Source: Flavobacterium sp.
Lineage (GTDB): Bacteria; Bacteroidota; Bacteroidia; Flavobacteriales; Flavobacteriaceae
NCBI RefSeq assembly: GCF_027483985.1
Contig: NZ_JAIXTJ010000024.1
Span: 248,001-312,000 of the forward strand
Direction: 5' to 3'
Length of the DNA stretch: 64,000 nt
Shown here: positions 44,375 through 53,978 of the stretch, piece by piece
Position numbering within the stretch: position 1 is the stretch's first letter
How the letters are laid out: each line of letters starts with the position of its first letter
Notes under the pieces: generated by a model
The model's input: only the letters and a program-made list of their open reading frames with translations
Database searches by the model: none
What the model was told of the DNA's origin: nothing
Made by a program: the position numbers and the translations under genes

Positions 44375-44896
44375 TTATTTTCTAACACTTCTTCTAATTT
44401 TCTCTTTTGTTGAAAATGCTACTCTTATTTCTCCACATTCATTTTTTGCTTGATTAATATGAATCAAAGTGTCATTTTCAATAATGAACTTTTCATTTTC
44501 AAATATTTCGTAATTAGATTCTGCTCCGTTTGGTTCGCAGTCTTTAATTGTCTTATTGTTTTCAAAAAAGCTTTTATCATTTTTTGGAATACAGTAAACG
44601 CCAAATCGATTTTGAAAAAGACATCCTTTTGGTTTTAGGCTTTTCAGAATAATTGTATCATTTTGTATGTTCCAAATTCCATTACTTTTAGAGCGTGAAT
44701 CACAAGCTCCACTCAAATATTCAAATGTTTTATTTGCTTTTATGATTAATTTAGCTCTGAATGGCATTCCTTGTACTGTATCATACCAAGTTCGAACAAA
44801 TTTCGGATTTTCTATTTTTTGCGGTAATTCTTTTTTGCAACTTGAAAATAAGATCAAGAAAATAAATATAAAAAATAAGAGGTTTTTCATTTTCAA
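44375..44896 (-). CDS. Hypothetical lipoprotein (173 aa)
   Basis: Lipoprotein signal with lipobox FSSC (FFIFIFLILFSSCKKE). The body has features of a small beta-barrel (KTFEYLSGACDSRSKSNGIW, NDTIILKSL) and five further cysteines. The sequence KFVRTWYDT is lipocalin-like at its start, but no firm family could be assigned. Isolated gene in a sparse region. Confidence 0.65.
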   Translation of the reverse strand: MKMKNLLFFIFIFLILFSSCKKELPQKIENPKFVRTWYDTVQGMPFRAKLIIKANKTFEYLSGACDSRSKSNGIWNIQNDTIILKSLKPKGCLFQNRFGVYCIPKNDKSFFENNKTIKDCEPNGAESNYEIFENEKFIIENDTLIHINQAKNECGEIRVAFSTKEKIRRSVRK

Positions 44897-45861
44897 AATT
44901 TAGTTTTTTGTGCGCACAGGTAAAATGTTTGCTAACTAGTGCCTAGGATCTTACTGTTGGTATGCTTTTAACTATTTGTTTGAAAAAACTATCCTTTTAA
45001 TTGCTAGGTGTTTGCTAAAAATTGTAACGGTACTAAAATTATGCAAGTAACGTTTTTTTTAACTAAATAGCCCTTTAGGTGCTCTACTTTTTTTATCTAG
45101 GCGCTAAGATTTTGTTTAAAAAATTTTCTACTACTGCTAAAGTACTAAAATTATTGGTTCAAGACTTGCTTTGGATTTTTATTTAATGAGCGACGTAGCG
45201 TAATTTGTCGCAATTTAAGACTTGAGATGTTTTGGGATATCAAGATGAAAGCCTTGGATTGGCAAAAACAAAAGCGCTCCCTTTTCAAAAGAATTTTGAA
45301 CGAGGAAAGGAGTTGAAATAAAACGAAATCACGCGATTTTATGGTATCAAGGTTGTAGCAAAAGTTGTTAATAGTATTAAACCTACTTAACTATGCAACC
45401 GTAACACCTTTATTTCGTTCCACCAAAAAAGATATTCTTAGATGTACGATAAGTAATTACTTCTAAAAAACCTTTACCGATTTCAGCGAAGGTACCGATG
45501 ATTTTGGGTTTAACTGTTTGAAGGGAAAACATTTCGAATTAAATAAAGTAGACTTAACACCATTTAGAGCATTAATATAATAAACCAAAATTACTTGCGC
45601 TAAGGTTATACTTTATAAATAACTAATATGTAAAGGTGCGTATTCAGAGAGAAAGTTGTGTTGCAATAATGGTTGATTTGTTTTACCCCTTTGCAGGATT
45701 ATAGTTTAGTAAGGTTTAAAACATCAACCAACTTTGGCGCTTAGCTGTAAATTATCTTTAGCTACAGTTGTTGACTTGCGTCTAAATAGCTTTAATAGGT
45801 TAGGATTATTAGCTTTTGTTGTTGATTAGTGTGAGTAGTAAAGTAGAACTACAACTAGATT
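44897..45861. other. 965-bp stretch without a convincing gene
   Basis: Very AT-rich with many stops in all frames. One possible 46-codon minus-strand ORF lies at 45392-45532 (starts MFSLQTVKPKIIGTF) and cannot be judged further. A small inverted repeat GCGAC...GTCGC occurs near 45189-45210. No terminator, RNA or promoter stands out. Confidence 0.5.
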
Positions 45862-46728
45862 CTAATACTCTTTTTTACTCGGAATAACACCTCGAATGCC
45901 ACCACGCGGATTTTCAACATCACCTTTATATCTCGGAATGATGTGAATGTGACAATGCGGAACGGTTTGCCCTGCTTCTTCCTTAATATTGATGCCAATG
46001 TTAAAACCATCAGGATTGAATTTTTCTTGAAGAATCGTTTTTACTTTATTGGCCACGATCCAGCAAGCCATTTGCTCCTTTAAAGTCAAGTCGAAATAAT
46101 TGGAAACCAATCGTTTTGGCACAATTAAAGCGTGCCCTTCGGTTACAGGATATTTGTCGTAAAAGGAGAAAACAGTGGCGGTTTCGACAATTAATTCTCG
46201 GGCAGTATCACCAACTAAAAACGGACTTAACGAAGCATTTCCTTGGTTTAAGGTGGTGTATTGTTCGTATTCGTAGATTTCGCAGTTATCGTTTTTATAA
46301 ATAGAGGCGTATCCCAGTTTAATGATGCATTGATAGGTTTCTTTTTTATGAAGTTTGTGCATTCGATAGCCTTCGTACTGTATGTCTCTTCGCACAGCAA
46401 AATAGGCTTTTCCATTAGGTTTTAGCAGATGCGATACATTCATTAACACCTCGGCTTGTTCTTCTGGAAGTAAAACATTTAGCACATAAAAACACAAAAT
46501 AGTATCATACTTTTCTGTTGGAAATTCCGGAAAGTAAAATGGGTCAAAACCATCAATTTCAAATCCTTTATCTTTCAACAATTCGACATCCTTACCTATA
46601 CCACAGCCAAAATCTAAAACCTTACCTTTTATCCTTTTTTGATTAAGTAAAATTCTTGCTGGATAAGAAAGTGAGGTTCTTTCTATAGCGGTTAAATGAC
46701 TATGTATATTATCTTTTATAATTCCCAT
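45862..46728 (-). CDS. Bifunctional class I SAM-dependent methyltransferase / HIT-family protein
   Basis: 288 aa. Residues 1-~150 form a Rossmann methyltransferase (VLDFGCGIGKDVELL at 37-51, FDPFYFPEF, TILCFYVLNVLLPEE). Residues ~165-288 are a HIT domain with the histidine triad H258-C-H260-I-H262 and the flanking TEGHALIVPKR. HIT proteins hydrolyse nucleotide conjugates such as AMP-linked molecules. This fusion is annotated under that combined name in genomes. It overlaps the HNH gene by 13 nt, so the two are co-expressed. Confidence 0.9.
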   Translation of the reverse strand: MGIIKDNIHSHLTAIERTSLSYPARILLNQKRIKGKVLDFGCGIGKDVELLKDKGFEIDGFDPFYFPEFPTEKYDTILCFYVLNVLLPEEQAEVLMNVSHLLKPNGKAYFAVRRDIQYEGYRMHKLHKKETYQCIIKLGYASIYKNDNCEIYEYEQYTTLNQGNASLSPFLVGDTARELIVETATVFSFYDKYPVTEGHALIVPKRLVSNYFDLTLKEQMACWIVANKVKTILQEKFNPDGFNIGINIKEEAGQTVPHCHIHIIPRYKGDVENPRGGIRGVIPSKKEY

Positions 46729-47828
46729 TTTTCGTAACCTCTTTTTTCTATCAAATATTTGGACATATTGGTAAGCTGATTAAAAGCTAAATTTTGCCAA
46801 TTTAATGTTTTATTATTTCCTAAAAGAGTAATCTGAATTTCTTCTAGAAATCGTTTTTCTTGTGCTTTATGAATAATTTCCCAATAATGAATTATAATAT
46901 CCTTTTGTTTTATAATGAAATCTACGGAAGGTATTTTGTCTCTTTTATTATTATTAATTGAAGATTTCGCGGGAAGCAAATTCCAAAGGTCATTATTTTT
47001 CATAATTGAAAAAGGAATTACGTGGTCCACATCACAGGTTTTAATTTTCGTTTCCGACCAAACGCAAATTATTTCTCCAGCTTCATTTAAAATAGATTTG
47101 TAAAGGTTTTTTGAAGCTAATACATCCCTATCTGTAATCGGGTTTTTAAGAATTTCTGCAATCACTTTTTCAGGATTAATTTTTTCATGACTTGCATTTA
47201 CTGAAAAATCAGCCCATTTAAATAAAATATTATCTGTTCCGCTTATAAAACTTCCTAGTAACTTGAAGGCGTTATAATATTCAATCGGTATTGTGAAAAT
47301 ACCGCAACTGTTTATTAACCAGTTAGTATTTTGAGTTTCTGAATTTTTCAGAGTGGAATTATTTTGATATTGGTATATCGAATAATAACTTTTGTTGAAG
47401 GAATTTCCAATATATTGCATTGGATTTTTTACAATAATATTTTTTAGATCTTTTACTAAATCATAAAACTCTTTGTTTAATTCCTTACTTATTCCTTTAA
47501 TACGAATGTCATTGTAAAATGTAGATAAACCTCCAACCTCGTTATAATAATTTATAATTTTTAAAAACTTGGTATGAAAGGCAAGTTTTGAATTCACACC
47601 ATTTATTTGAGGTATTAATACAGTACTACCAAGTATTGGATAGTAGTACAGCATCCATTTTTCGATAAGTAACCCCATTGGAATTTCGACTACATTTTTT
47701 TTGATTTCAATGTATGGTGAATTTTCTTGAATGATATCTATAGTACCTCGTAACAAGGCAAATTTATAGGTTGTTGATTTACTATCACGTTCAATAATCT
47801 TACTTATATTAATAAATGTTTCATTCAT
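46716..47828 (-). CDS. HNH endonuclease domain protein
   Basis: 370 aa. The C-terminal HNH nuclease has CDVDHVIPF (C265, D268-H269), then NNDLWNLLP (N283) and NNNKRDKIP (N292/K295), the beta-beta-alpha metal site. The N-terminal ~240 residues are helical and match no family I know; they could bind DNA. The next gene downstream, overlapping, is the methyltransferase-HIT fusion. Together they suggest a nuclease-modifier pair, possibly antiphage. Strongly AT-rich, like a recently acquired module. Confidence 0.85.
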   Translation of the reverse strand: MNETFINISKIIERDSKSTTYKFALLRGTIDIIQENSPYIEIKKNVVEIPMGLLIEKWMLYYYPILGSTVLIPQINGVNSKLAFHTKFLKIINYYNEVGGLSTFYNDIRIKGISKELNKEFYDLVKDLKNIIVKNPMQYIGNSFNKSYYSIYQYQNNSTLKNSETQNTNWLINSCGIFTIPIEYYNAFKLLGSFISGTDNILFKWADFSVNASHEKINPEKVIAEILKNPITDRDVLASKNLYKSILNEAGEIICVWSETKIKTCDVDHVIPFSIMKNNDLWNLLPAKSSINNNKRDKIPSVDFIIKQKDIIIHYWEIIHKAQEKRFLEEIQITLLGNNKTLNWQNLAFNQLTNMSKYLIEKRGYEKWEL

Positions 47829-47860
47829 AGATTAGAACTATATAAAAATTATTTAAAAAA

Positions 47861-48007
47861 TTATGCATTAGAAATTAAAAAGGAAAAGTACTGATTAACA
47901 AAGTCAAATGGTATTTTTTCTTGCTCAAGTCTCCAATTGTTTGTCTTTAATAAATTGTAAAGTTCTTTTTCAATGTTAATAAAATTTAATTCTTTTGAAA
48001 ACAGAAA
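47861..48007 (-). pseudogene. 3' remnant of an unidentified gene
   Basis: A 48-codon open stretch with good coding texture (LNFINIEKELYNLLKTNNWR, IPFDFVNQYFSFLISNA, then TAA) has no ATG and is closed upstream by a TAG. It looks like the C-terminal end of a lost gene just upstream of the HNH gene. The rest of 47829-48388 is AT-rich and without a gene. Confidence 0.35.
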
Positions 48008-48388
48008 CTAATCTGTTTACAAGTAGTTGATAACTTGAAGTTAAATTCATTTTTAATAATTATTTTAACGCAATTAATTTTACATCGAACCTTTAGTCAT
48101 AAATTTCATTCTTTCCTAGTTCCGTTTTTATAAGTCTAATTTTTCGAACTCATAATTTTTTAAATTACCATAAACCATTACGATTTATATATTTTAGCTG
48201 TAAAACACTATTTTGCTTTTAAAAGACGCTCAATTTTAAGTTACTAATAAAAACTGAGATTATTAGTTGATTGATAATTTTAAACACCTTTTTTCTAGTG
48301 AAACCAAACTCTATCATTATATTCAAAATTTGAAGTGGGCCAGCAAATAATGTTTTTTATTGATATAAATTTAAGGTTATAAAACTTA

Positions 48389-49084
48389 CTATTCCTTAAT
48401 CCATCTTTTAATATCACTAATGATTTTATCAATATTCTCATTTACTTCTTTACCAGTATAACGGAGAACTTTAAATCCTAATTCTTGAAGCTTTCTGTCA
48501 ATGTTCCTATCTCTTTGCGCTTGTTCTTCAGTTCTTTCGTGATAAGTATGTCCATCAGTATAAACACATAGCTTAATATCTCCTTTGTAAATATAGAAAT
48601 CAACAATCGTTAATACATTCTTGAAGTTATTATTTTCATTATCATAGCTTTTACCTTCCATTGAAATAAAATCACCATTGTAATTTAATCCCTGTTGGGT
48701 TTGAAAGTTGATGTAAGTTTTTTTTAATTCAATAAATAATTTTCTTTCTAATGGACTTTGCAACACAAATAAACAAGTTTCACAAGCACGTGAAAATTGA
48801 TATTTGCAATTCAAACACAAACTATCATTTTTATAATGGTCATCAATTTTGGCTGCTTTTTCGACTGAAATATTCATTTTCTCAGCCGTTGTTTCTGATT
48901 CAAGAACTTCATTTATTTCAGCTCTCAAACGCTCTAATTCTTTTCTATCGGTGTAGATATGTTTTGTCCAACTGTCGTTTTTATCGTTTAACGTTATCAT
49001 AAAACGAGTAATAGTTGTAACCTCTTTTTTAAAATTCTTTTGAAATGTATTTATTTTTTCTATTGATATTGGAATTCGAGCCAT
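48389..49084 (-). CDS. PD-(D/E)XK-like (DUF559-type) endonuclease with zinc-finger
   Basis: 231 aa. A four-cysteine knot C90-x2-C93 and C101-x2-C104 is followed by a Vsr/DUF559-like core: VDFYIYKGDIK (D162), CVYTDGHTYH (D177, H179), RDRNIDRKLQELGFKVLRYT. The usual Glu of the E-x-D-G motif is Tyr here, so activity may depend on a variant site. Such domains are often at the C-terminus of helicases; here it is free. Probably a defence or repair nuclease. Confidence 0.78.
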   Translation of the reverse strand: MARIPISIEKINTFQKNFKKEVTTITRFMITLNDKNDSWTKHIYTDRKELERLRAEINEVLESETTAEKMNISVEKAAKIDDHYKNDSLCLNCKYQFSRACETCLFVLQSPLERKLFIELKKTYINFQTQQGLNYNGDFISMEGKSYDNENNNFKNVLTIVDFYIYKGDIKLCVYTDGHTYHERTEEQAQRDRNIDRKLQELGFKVLRYTGKEVNENIDKIISDIKRWIKE

Positions 49085-49236
49085 TTTTATTCGTATGTTA
49101 TATTTTGTGCTTAGAGGATTAATAATTTACTATGTGATATCTACAATCTGGATATAAAATCTACTATAAGGATCAAACCTACCAAAAATAAACCAATTTC
49201 CCAATTAATTTACAGGTAGTTTTACGTGATTTCGTA

Positions 49237-49244
49237 CAAATATA
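49237..49244 (-). promoter_or_regulatory. -7 box upstream of the PD-(D/E)XK gene
   Basis: Minus strand TATATTTG, an exact TAnnTTTG; 153 nt from the ATG, no clear -33. Just upstream of it on the minus strand lies a 7-bp AAAACCG/CGGTTTT hairpin. The rest of 49085-49459 holds no gene. Confidence 0.35.
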
Positions 49245-49452
49245 AAAACCGCAAAACGATTTAATTTACGGTTTTCCACATTTTGGTAAAAAAAGATTCA
49301 GAATGTTTAACTTTTAATAATTTTTTGTATTTAATAGGATTGTTTGCACTTCCTAAAAGTTGCAAGTAATCATTACTATTTTTGATAATAGTAAGTCTAA
49401 AAAACTTTTAACTTTTTATTTCGATTGGTCTATGAATTCATAAAACATCCCA

Positions 49453-49499
49453 TAAAAAAAATCCCAAATTCCATTAAATGAAATTTGGGATTTTTTTAT
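49453..49499. terminator. Bidirectional-type terminator after the FN3 gene
   Basis: AATCCCAAATT (49460-49470) pairs with AATTTGGGATT (49482-49492), with an A run on the left and a T run on the right, so it can stop transcription in both directions; it closes the leftward FN3 gene that ends at 49517. Confidence 0.85.
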
Positions 49500-49516
49500 A
49501 GTAAGGGATTACCGAT

Positions 49517-52500
49517 TTACATTTTGATAATCTTCACGGTTTTCGTTTCGTTACCTGAGGTGATTTTCACTAGATAACTTCCCGCAGCTAGATGACTAAC
49601 ATCTACTGAAGTTTCGGTACTATTCACTGCTTTTGAAAGGACTTCTTGACCCAAAAGATTGTGTACTGCTACGTTCGTAATCGTTTTGTTAAGCGCGATG
49701 TTGAAGACCGTGCTAACAGGATTAGGATATAGTTTAACTTGTTCTTTCAAGAAGCTATCCGTACCAAGCGTTGAGGTAGTAAAAGTACCACTCGGACTCC
49801 AATCGGTTACGGTGTTATCACAAATAGATTTTACCCAGAAGTAATAAGTCGTATTTGGCGTTAAATTAGACAAAAGCGCAAACGTTTGTGAGGTCGAACC
49901 TTGCATAGTGCCTGCAGCGAACGGATCGTTAATCGTACCGTAAGCATAAACATAACCATTGTTTGGTACCGGACTTGCCGCATTCCATACAATATTTACC
50001 GCAGTTGACGATTCAGGATCGGTAAACAGTTGTGTTGGCGCATTACAACCCGCAGCAGCTGCCGTAGTAAACGAACTACTCGGACTCCAATTGGTTACGG
50101 TGTTACCACATATAGATTTAACCCAGAAGTAATACGTTGTGTTTGGCGTTAAATTAGTCAAAAGCGCAAAGGTTTGTGAGGTCGAACCTTGGATAGTACC
50201 TGTAGCGAATGGATCGTTAATCGTACCATAAGCATAAACATAACCATTACTTGGCGCAGGATTTGGCGCTGTCCAAGCAATATTAACAGCAGTTGATGAT
50301 TCTGGATCAGAGAATAACTGTGTTGGAAGACCACAACCTGAAGCAGCAGGTGTCGTGAACGAACCACCCGAAACCCAATTGGTTTGCGTAGTACCACAAT
50401 TAGATTTTACCCAAAAATAATACGTAGTGTTAGGTGTTAAATTGTTAATAACAGCAAAGGTATTACTAGTGTTTACAGTAATGGTTGCTGCCGAAAACGG
50501 ATCGTTTACCGTTCCGTAAGCATAAATATAACCATTACTAGGTGCAGGCGTTGGTGCTGCCCAGCCAATGTTTACCGAGGTAGCTGTTAAACCATCAGTA
50601 AACAATTGTGTTGGAGGAAAACAAGCATTAGTAGCATAGGTCGTAAATGAACCTCCCGAAACCCAATTGGTTTGCGTTGTACCACAATTAGATTTTACCC
50701 AGAAATAATAAGTCGTGTTTGGAGACAAATTGCTTAAAGTGGCAAAATTCGCCGTAGTGTTTCCTGAAATAGTACCTGCCGCAAACGGATCGTTTACCGT
50801 ACCGTAAGCATAGATGTAACCATTACTTGGAACAGGATTAGCTGCTATCCAACCAATGTTAATCGAGTTAGAAGTAACGCCATCAGAATATAAGTTAGTT
50901 GGTGGATTACATCCCGTTGGAGTGGCACAAGTGATGTAACGCACTCTAGACGTACCTTGCGAACCACAATTAGCATTTAAGCTTAAGTAATATCTAATAA
51001 CACCTGAATAAGTGGAATTCCAAACTACAGGAGTTACGCCACTTGCCAACACAGCCGTTCCAGCCGCATTAGTAATCGTGATAAAATCGGTAGTAGTCGA
51101 ACTAGTAAACGTGTATTGTTTGTTAATCAAGATGTTTACGTTAGAATATTCACCAGCGTACGCATTGTTAACGATTAGTTCTAAATTGCCAGAACAAGAA
51201 GGCGTAAATGTCGCTGTAGGAAACAAACCAAATGAAGCACCGTTGCAACTTAATGCAGTTAGCGTCGTAAAACTTCCACCAGCAACCCAGTTACTTTTTG
51301 TTCCATTACAGTTAGAACGTACCCAATAGTAATAAGTAGTTGCTGCAGTTAATGGGTTTACAGAATTGATAACCGTAGCAGCCGTAGAGTAGGTTGGAGC
51401 TGTTGCGGCTACAGGAGCTGTATTAGTTGTAGCAAAATATACCTCATAACCTGTTGGAGCCGTTGTTGGAGCAGACCAAGTAAGGCTGCAAGAATTAGAT
51501 GTTATGTTTGATATGGCTAAGTTACTAGGAAGACCACAAGAAGCCAATCCAAAACATTGAATATAACGGAATCTATTGGTGTTTTGTGTCCCACAAGAAG
51601 AATTCGTATTGATATGAAATCTTACTACACCAGCATAGGTTCCCGAAGTCCAATTAAGAGGCGTCGTTCCAGAGGCAAGTACCGTGGTTCCTAAAGCATT
51701 AGTTACGGTAACAAAATCAGAAGCCAATGAAGTAGAGAACGTATATTGCGTATTAGCCACAACATTTACGTTAGCATATTCACCAGCATAAGCATCAGAA
51801 ACAATAGTTTGCACGCCACCTGTACAAGTTGGCGTAAACGTAGCCTCTGGATATAAACCATTAACAGCACCGTTACAAACAAGCGAATTAAGCGTAGTGA
51901 AATTACCACCAGAAACCCAAGCACTTCTTGTACCGTTACAATTCGAACGAATCCAATAGTAATAGGTAGTTGCTGCTGCTAATCCATTTAAGACACCCAC
52001 GCCAGCGGTAGTACTTGTTGCTGTAGCAGCTGTAGCAGCCGTTGGAGCGGTATTGGTGGTAACAATATAAATATCATAACCAGTTGGCGCCGTTGCTGGA
52101 GCTGTCCAATTCAATCTTGAGGAGTTAGAAGTAATGTTAGTAACTGATAAAGCTGATGGCACACCACAAGAAACAGAAGCAGCACATTGAATAGACTTAG
52201 TTCTGTTAGTGTTTTGCGAAGCACAATTAGCGTTGGTATGTAAATAATAACGGATAACACCTGTATTCGTACCTGAATTCCAAGTTAAAGGCGTTTGACC
52301 TGTTGCTAGAATTGCTGTTCCTGCACTGTTAGTGATAGAAATGAAATCAGTACCCACAGAAGAAGCAAAAATATATTGTTGGCTAGCATTAATGTTTACA
52401 TTAGAATATTGTCCTGCAAAAGCCGTTGCAGAAATAGTTTCGGCACTTCCGGTGCAAACAGGAGTGAAAGTCGCGTTAGGAAACAAACCATAGATGGCTC

Positions 52501-53845
52501 CATTACAGCTAAACGATTGGTTCATAGTAAAAAATCCACCTGAAGTCCAGCTACTTTTTTCAGCACCACAGTTAGAACGAATCCAGTAATAATAAGTAAC
52601 ACCTGCTGTTAGACCATTAATTTCTCTAGTCGTAGTAGTATTAGTGTAGGTTGGAGCAGTGTTTTGTGTAGGCGTAGTATTGTTGGTAACCAAATAAATA
52701 TCATAACCACTACTTGGTGCACTTGTTGGAGCTGTCCAAGACATTCTGATAGAGTTCGAAGTAATGTTAGTTACAGACAAAGCCGTAGGAGGATTACAAG
52801 TAACCGATGAAGTCACACAGTTAACATATTTGTTACGCGTACCTACCATAGTGATTCCGTACCCACATTGCGCATTATCATAAGAATAAAAACGCACCAC
52901 TCCAGACGTACTAGCAGAGTTCCAGTTTAATGGTGTAGCACCTGTAGCTAAAACCACTGTTCCTAAAGCATTGGTCAGCGTAATATAATCACTACCATTA
53001 TTGGTTTTAAAAACATATTGTGTGTTAGCTACTACATTAACGTTAGCAAAACTACTGTTTTTCACGTCGGTTGCAATCCAATCATCACTGCCGTTACAAA
53101 GTGGCGTAACCGTAAAAGAAGGATTAACCCCATTGTAAGCACTGTTGCACTGTAAGGAAGAAATGGTTGTAAAAGAACCACCGTAAATCCATTCGCCTCT
53201 TTGATAATCACATTTTGAACGAATCCAATAGTAATAAGTAGTATCAGGATTCAAATCGGTAACAAATACCGAATTGGCAGTAGGTGACGAAGTAAACACC
53301 GGAACCGATGCACCTGGTGTGGTTGAGGAAGTATTTACATGCGCTTCATAGCCAAAGTAAGGCGTAATAGCTGGAGGTGTAAAATTTAGGGTAGCCGATA
53401 CTGGTGAAATATTGGCAACCGTTGTTGGAATAGGATCTTGACAATCTTGTGCCGTAACCCAAGTTACAGTTCTAGAACGAACAAACTGATTGGTCGTTTG
53501 GCATTGTGCATTTTGATGTATATAATAACGCACCGTTTGATCAAAAACCGATACAAAACTCACTGGTGTAACCCCATGAGCGATTACTTGCGTTCCAGCA
53601 CTATTTGTAATGGTAATGTAATCGGTGTTAACAGAAGAAGAAAACGTATAATACTTTGAAGGTTCTATATGAACATCGGTATATTGACCCGTTCTGGCAT
53701 CGGTGTTAATCACGTCAGAGCCGGCTGCACCTGTAGCTTGATGAATACCCGCAGGATATTTAACTCCAGTGGTGCATTGTGCTGAAATTTTCGATATCGT
53801 AAGAAAGAGCACCAAAAATAAGGACAAGGTAATTTTTTTCCTCAT
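49517..53845 (-). CDS. Giant fibronectin-type-III surface protein with T9SS sorting domain
   Basis: 1442 aa, signal peptide (ITLSLFLVLFLTISKISAQ). I count eight FN3 modules, each ending like TTYYYWIRSNC...SGGSFTT, and five beta modules of the type CNGA..GLFP..TFTP.C alternating with the first four; the last four FN3 modules are in tandem. The C-terminal ~80 residues (VKLYPNPVSTVFNIA, LLGQEVLSKAV, SHLAAGSYLVKITSG) form a type A T9SS sorting domain, so it is exported and probably attached to the surface. Near-identical repeats suggest recent internal duplication. Confidence 0.93.
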   Translation of the reverse strand: MRKKITLSLFLVLFLTISKISAQCTTGVKYPAGIHQATGAAGSDVINTDARTGQYTDVHIEPSKYYTFSSSVNTDYITITNSAGTQVIAHGVTPVSFVSVFDQTVRYYIHQNAQCQTTNQFVRSRTVTWVTAQDCQDPIPTTVANISPVSATLNFTPPAITPYFGYEAHVNTSSTTPGASVPVFTSSPTANSVFVTDLNPDTTYYYWIRSKCDYQRGEWIYGGSFTTISSLQCNSAYNGVNPSFTVTPLCNGSDDWIATDVKNSSFANVNVVANTQYVFKTNNGSDYITLTNALGTVVLATGATPLNWNSASTSGVVRFYSYDNAQCGYGITMVGTRNKYVNCVTSSVTCNPPTALSVTNITSNSIRMSWTAPTSAPSSGYDIYLVTNNTTPTQNTAPTYTNTTTTREINGLTAGVTYYYWIRSNCGAEKSSWTSGGFFTMNQSFSCNGAIYGLFPNATFTPVCTGSAETISATAFAGQYSNVNINASQQYIFASSVGTDFISITNSAGTAILATGQTPLTWNSGTNTGVIRYYLHTNANCASQNTNRTKSIQCAASVSCGVPSALSVTNITSNSSRLNWTAPATAPTGYDIYIVTTNTAPTAATAATATSTTAGVGVLNGLAAATTYYYWIRSNCNGTRSAWVSGGNFTTLNSLVCNGAVNGLYPEATFTPTCTGGVQTIVSDAYAGEYANVNVVANTQYTFSTSLASDFVTVTNALGTTVLASGTTPLNWTSGTYAGVVRFHINTNSSCGTQNTNRFRYIQCFGLASCGLPSNLAISNITSNSCSLTWSAPTTAPTGYEVYFATTNTAPVAATAPTYSTAATVINSVNPLTAATTYYYWVRSNCNGTKSNWVAGGSFTTLTALSCNGASFGLFPTATFTPSCSGNLELIVNNAYAGEYSNVNILINKQYTFTSSTTTDFITITNAAGTAVLASGVTPVVWNSTYSGVIRYYLSLNANCGSQGTSRVRYITCATPTGCNPPTNLYSDGVTSNSINIGWIAANPVPSNGYIYAYGTVNDPFAAGTISGNTTANFATLSNLSPNTTYYFWVKSNCGTTQTNWVSGGSFTTYATNACFPPTQLFTDGLTATSVNIGWAAPTPAPSNGYIYAYGTVNDPFSAATITVNTSNTFAVINNLTPNTTYYFWVKSNCGTTQTNWVSGGSFTTPAASGCGLPTQLFSDPESSTAVNIAWTAPNPAPSNGYVYAYGTINDPFATGTIQGSTSQTFALLTNLTPNTTYYFWVKSICGNTVTNWSPSSSFTTAAAAGCNAPTQLFTDPESSTAVNIVWNAASPVPNNGYVYAYGTINDPFAAGTMQGSTSQTFALLSNLTPNTTYYFWVKSICDNTVTDWSPSGTFTTSTLGTDSFLKEQVKLYPNPVSTVFNIALNKTITNVAVHNLLGQEVLSKAVNSTETSVDVSHLAAGSYLVKITSGNETKTVKIIKM

Positions 53846-53880
53846 ATTAAATAGTTTTGTAAGATTTGTTAAACAGTTGC

Positions 53881-53888
53881 CAAAGATA
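53881..53888 (-). promoter_or_regulatory. -7 box of the FN3 gene
   Basis: Minus strand TATCTTTG, exact TAnnTTTG, about 35 nt before the ATG; no matching -33 was found. Confidence 0.45.
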
Positions 53889-53978
53889 ATTATAACAAGT
53901 ACATATCCTATTTATGTATCTGCTTTTTTATAAATAATCGTATGTTTAAAAAATCCTATCCTAAAGAAATTGAATTAA

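Noticed and set aside
45392..45532. 46-codon minus-strand ORF in the gene desert
   Set aside because: Too short, no operon context and no recognised family; kept only as a note in the spacer entry.
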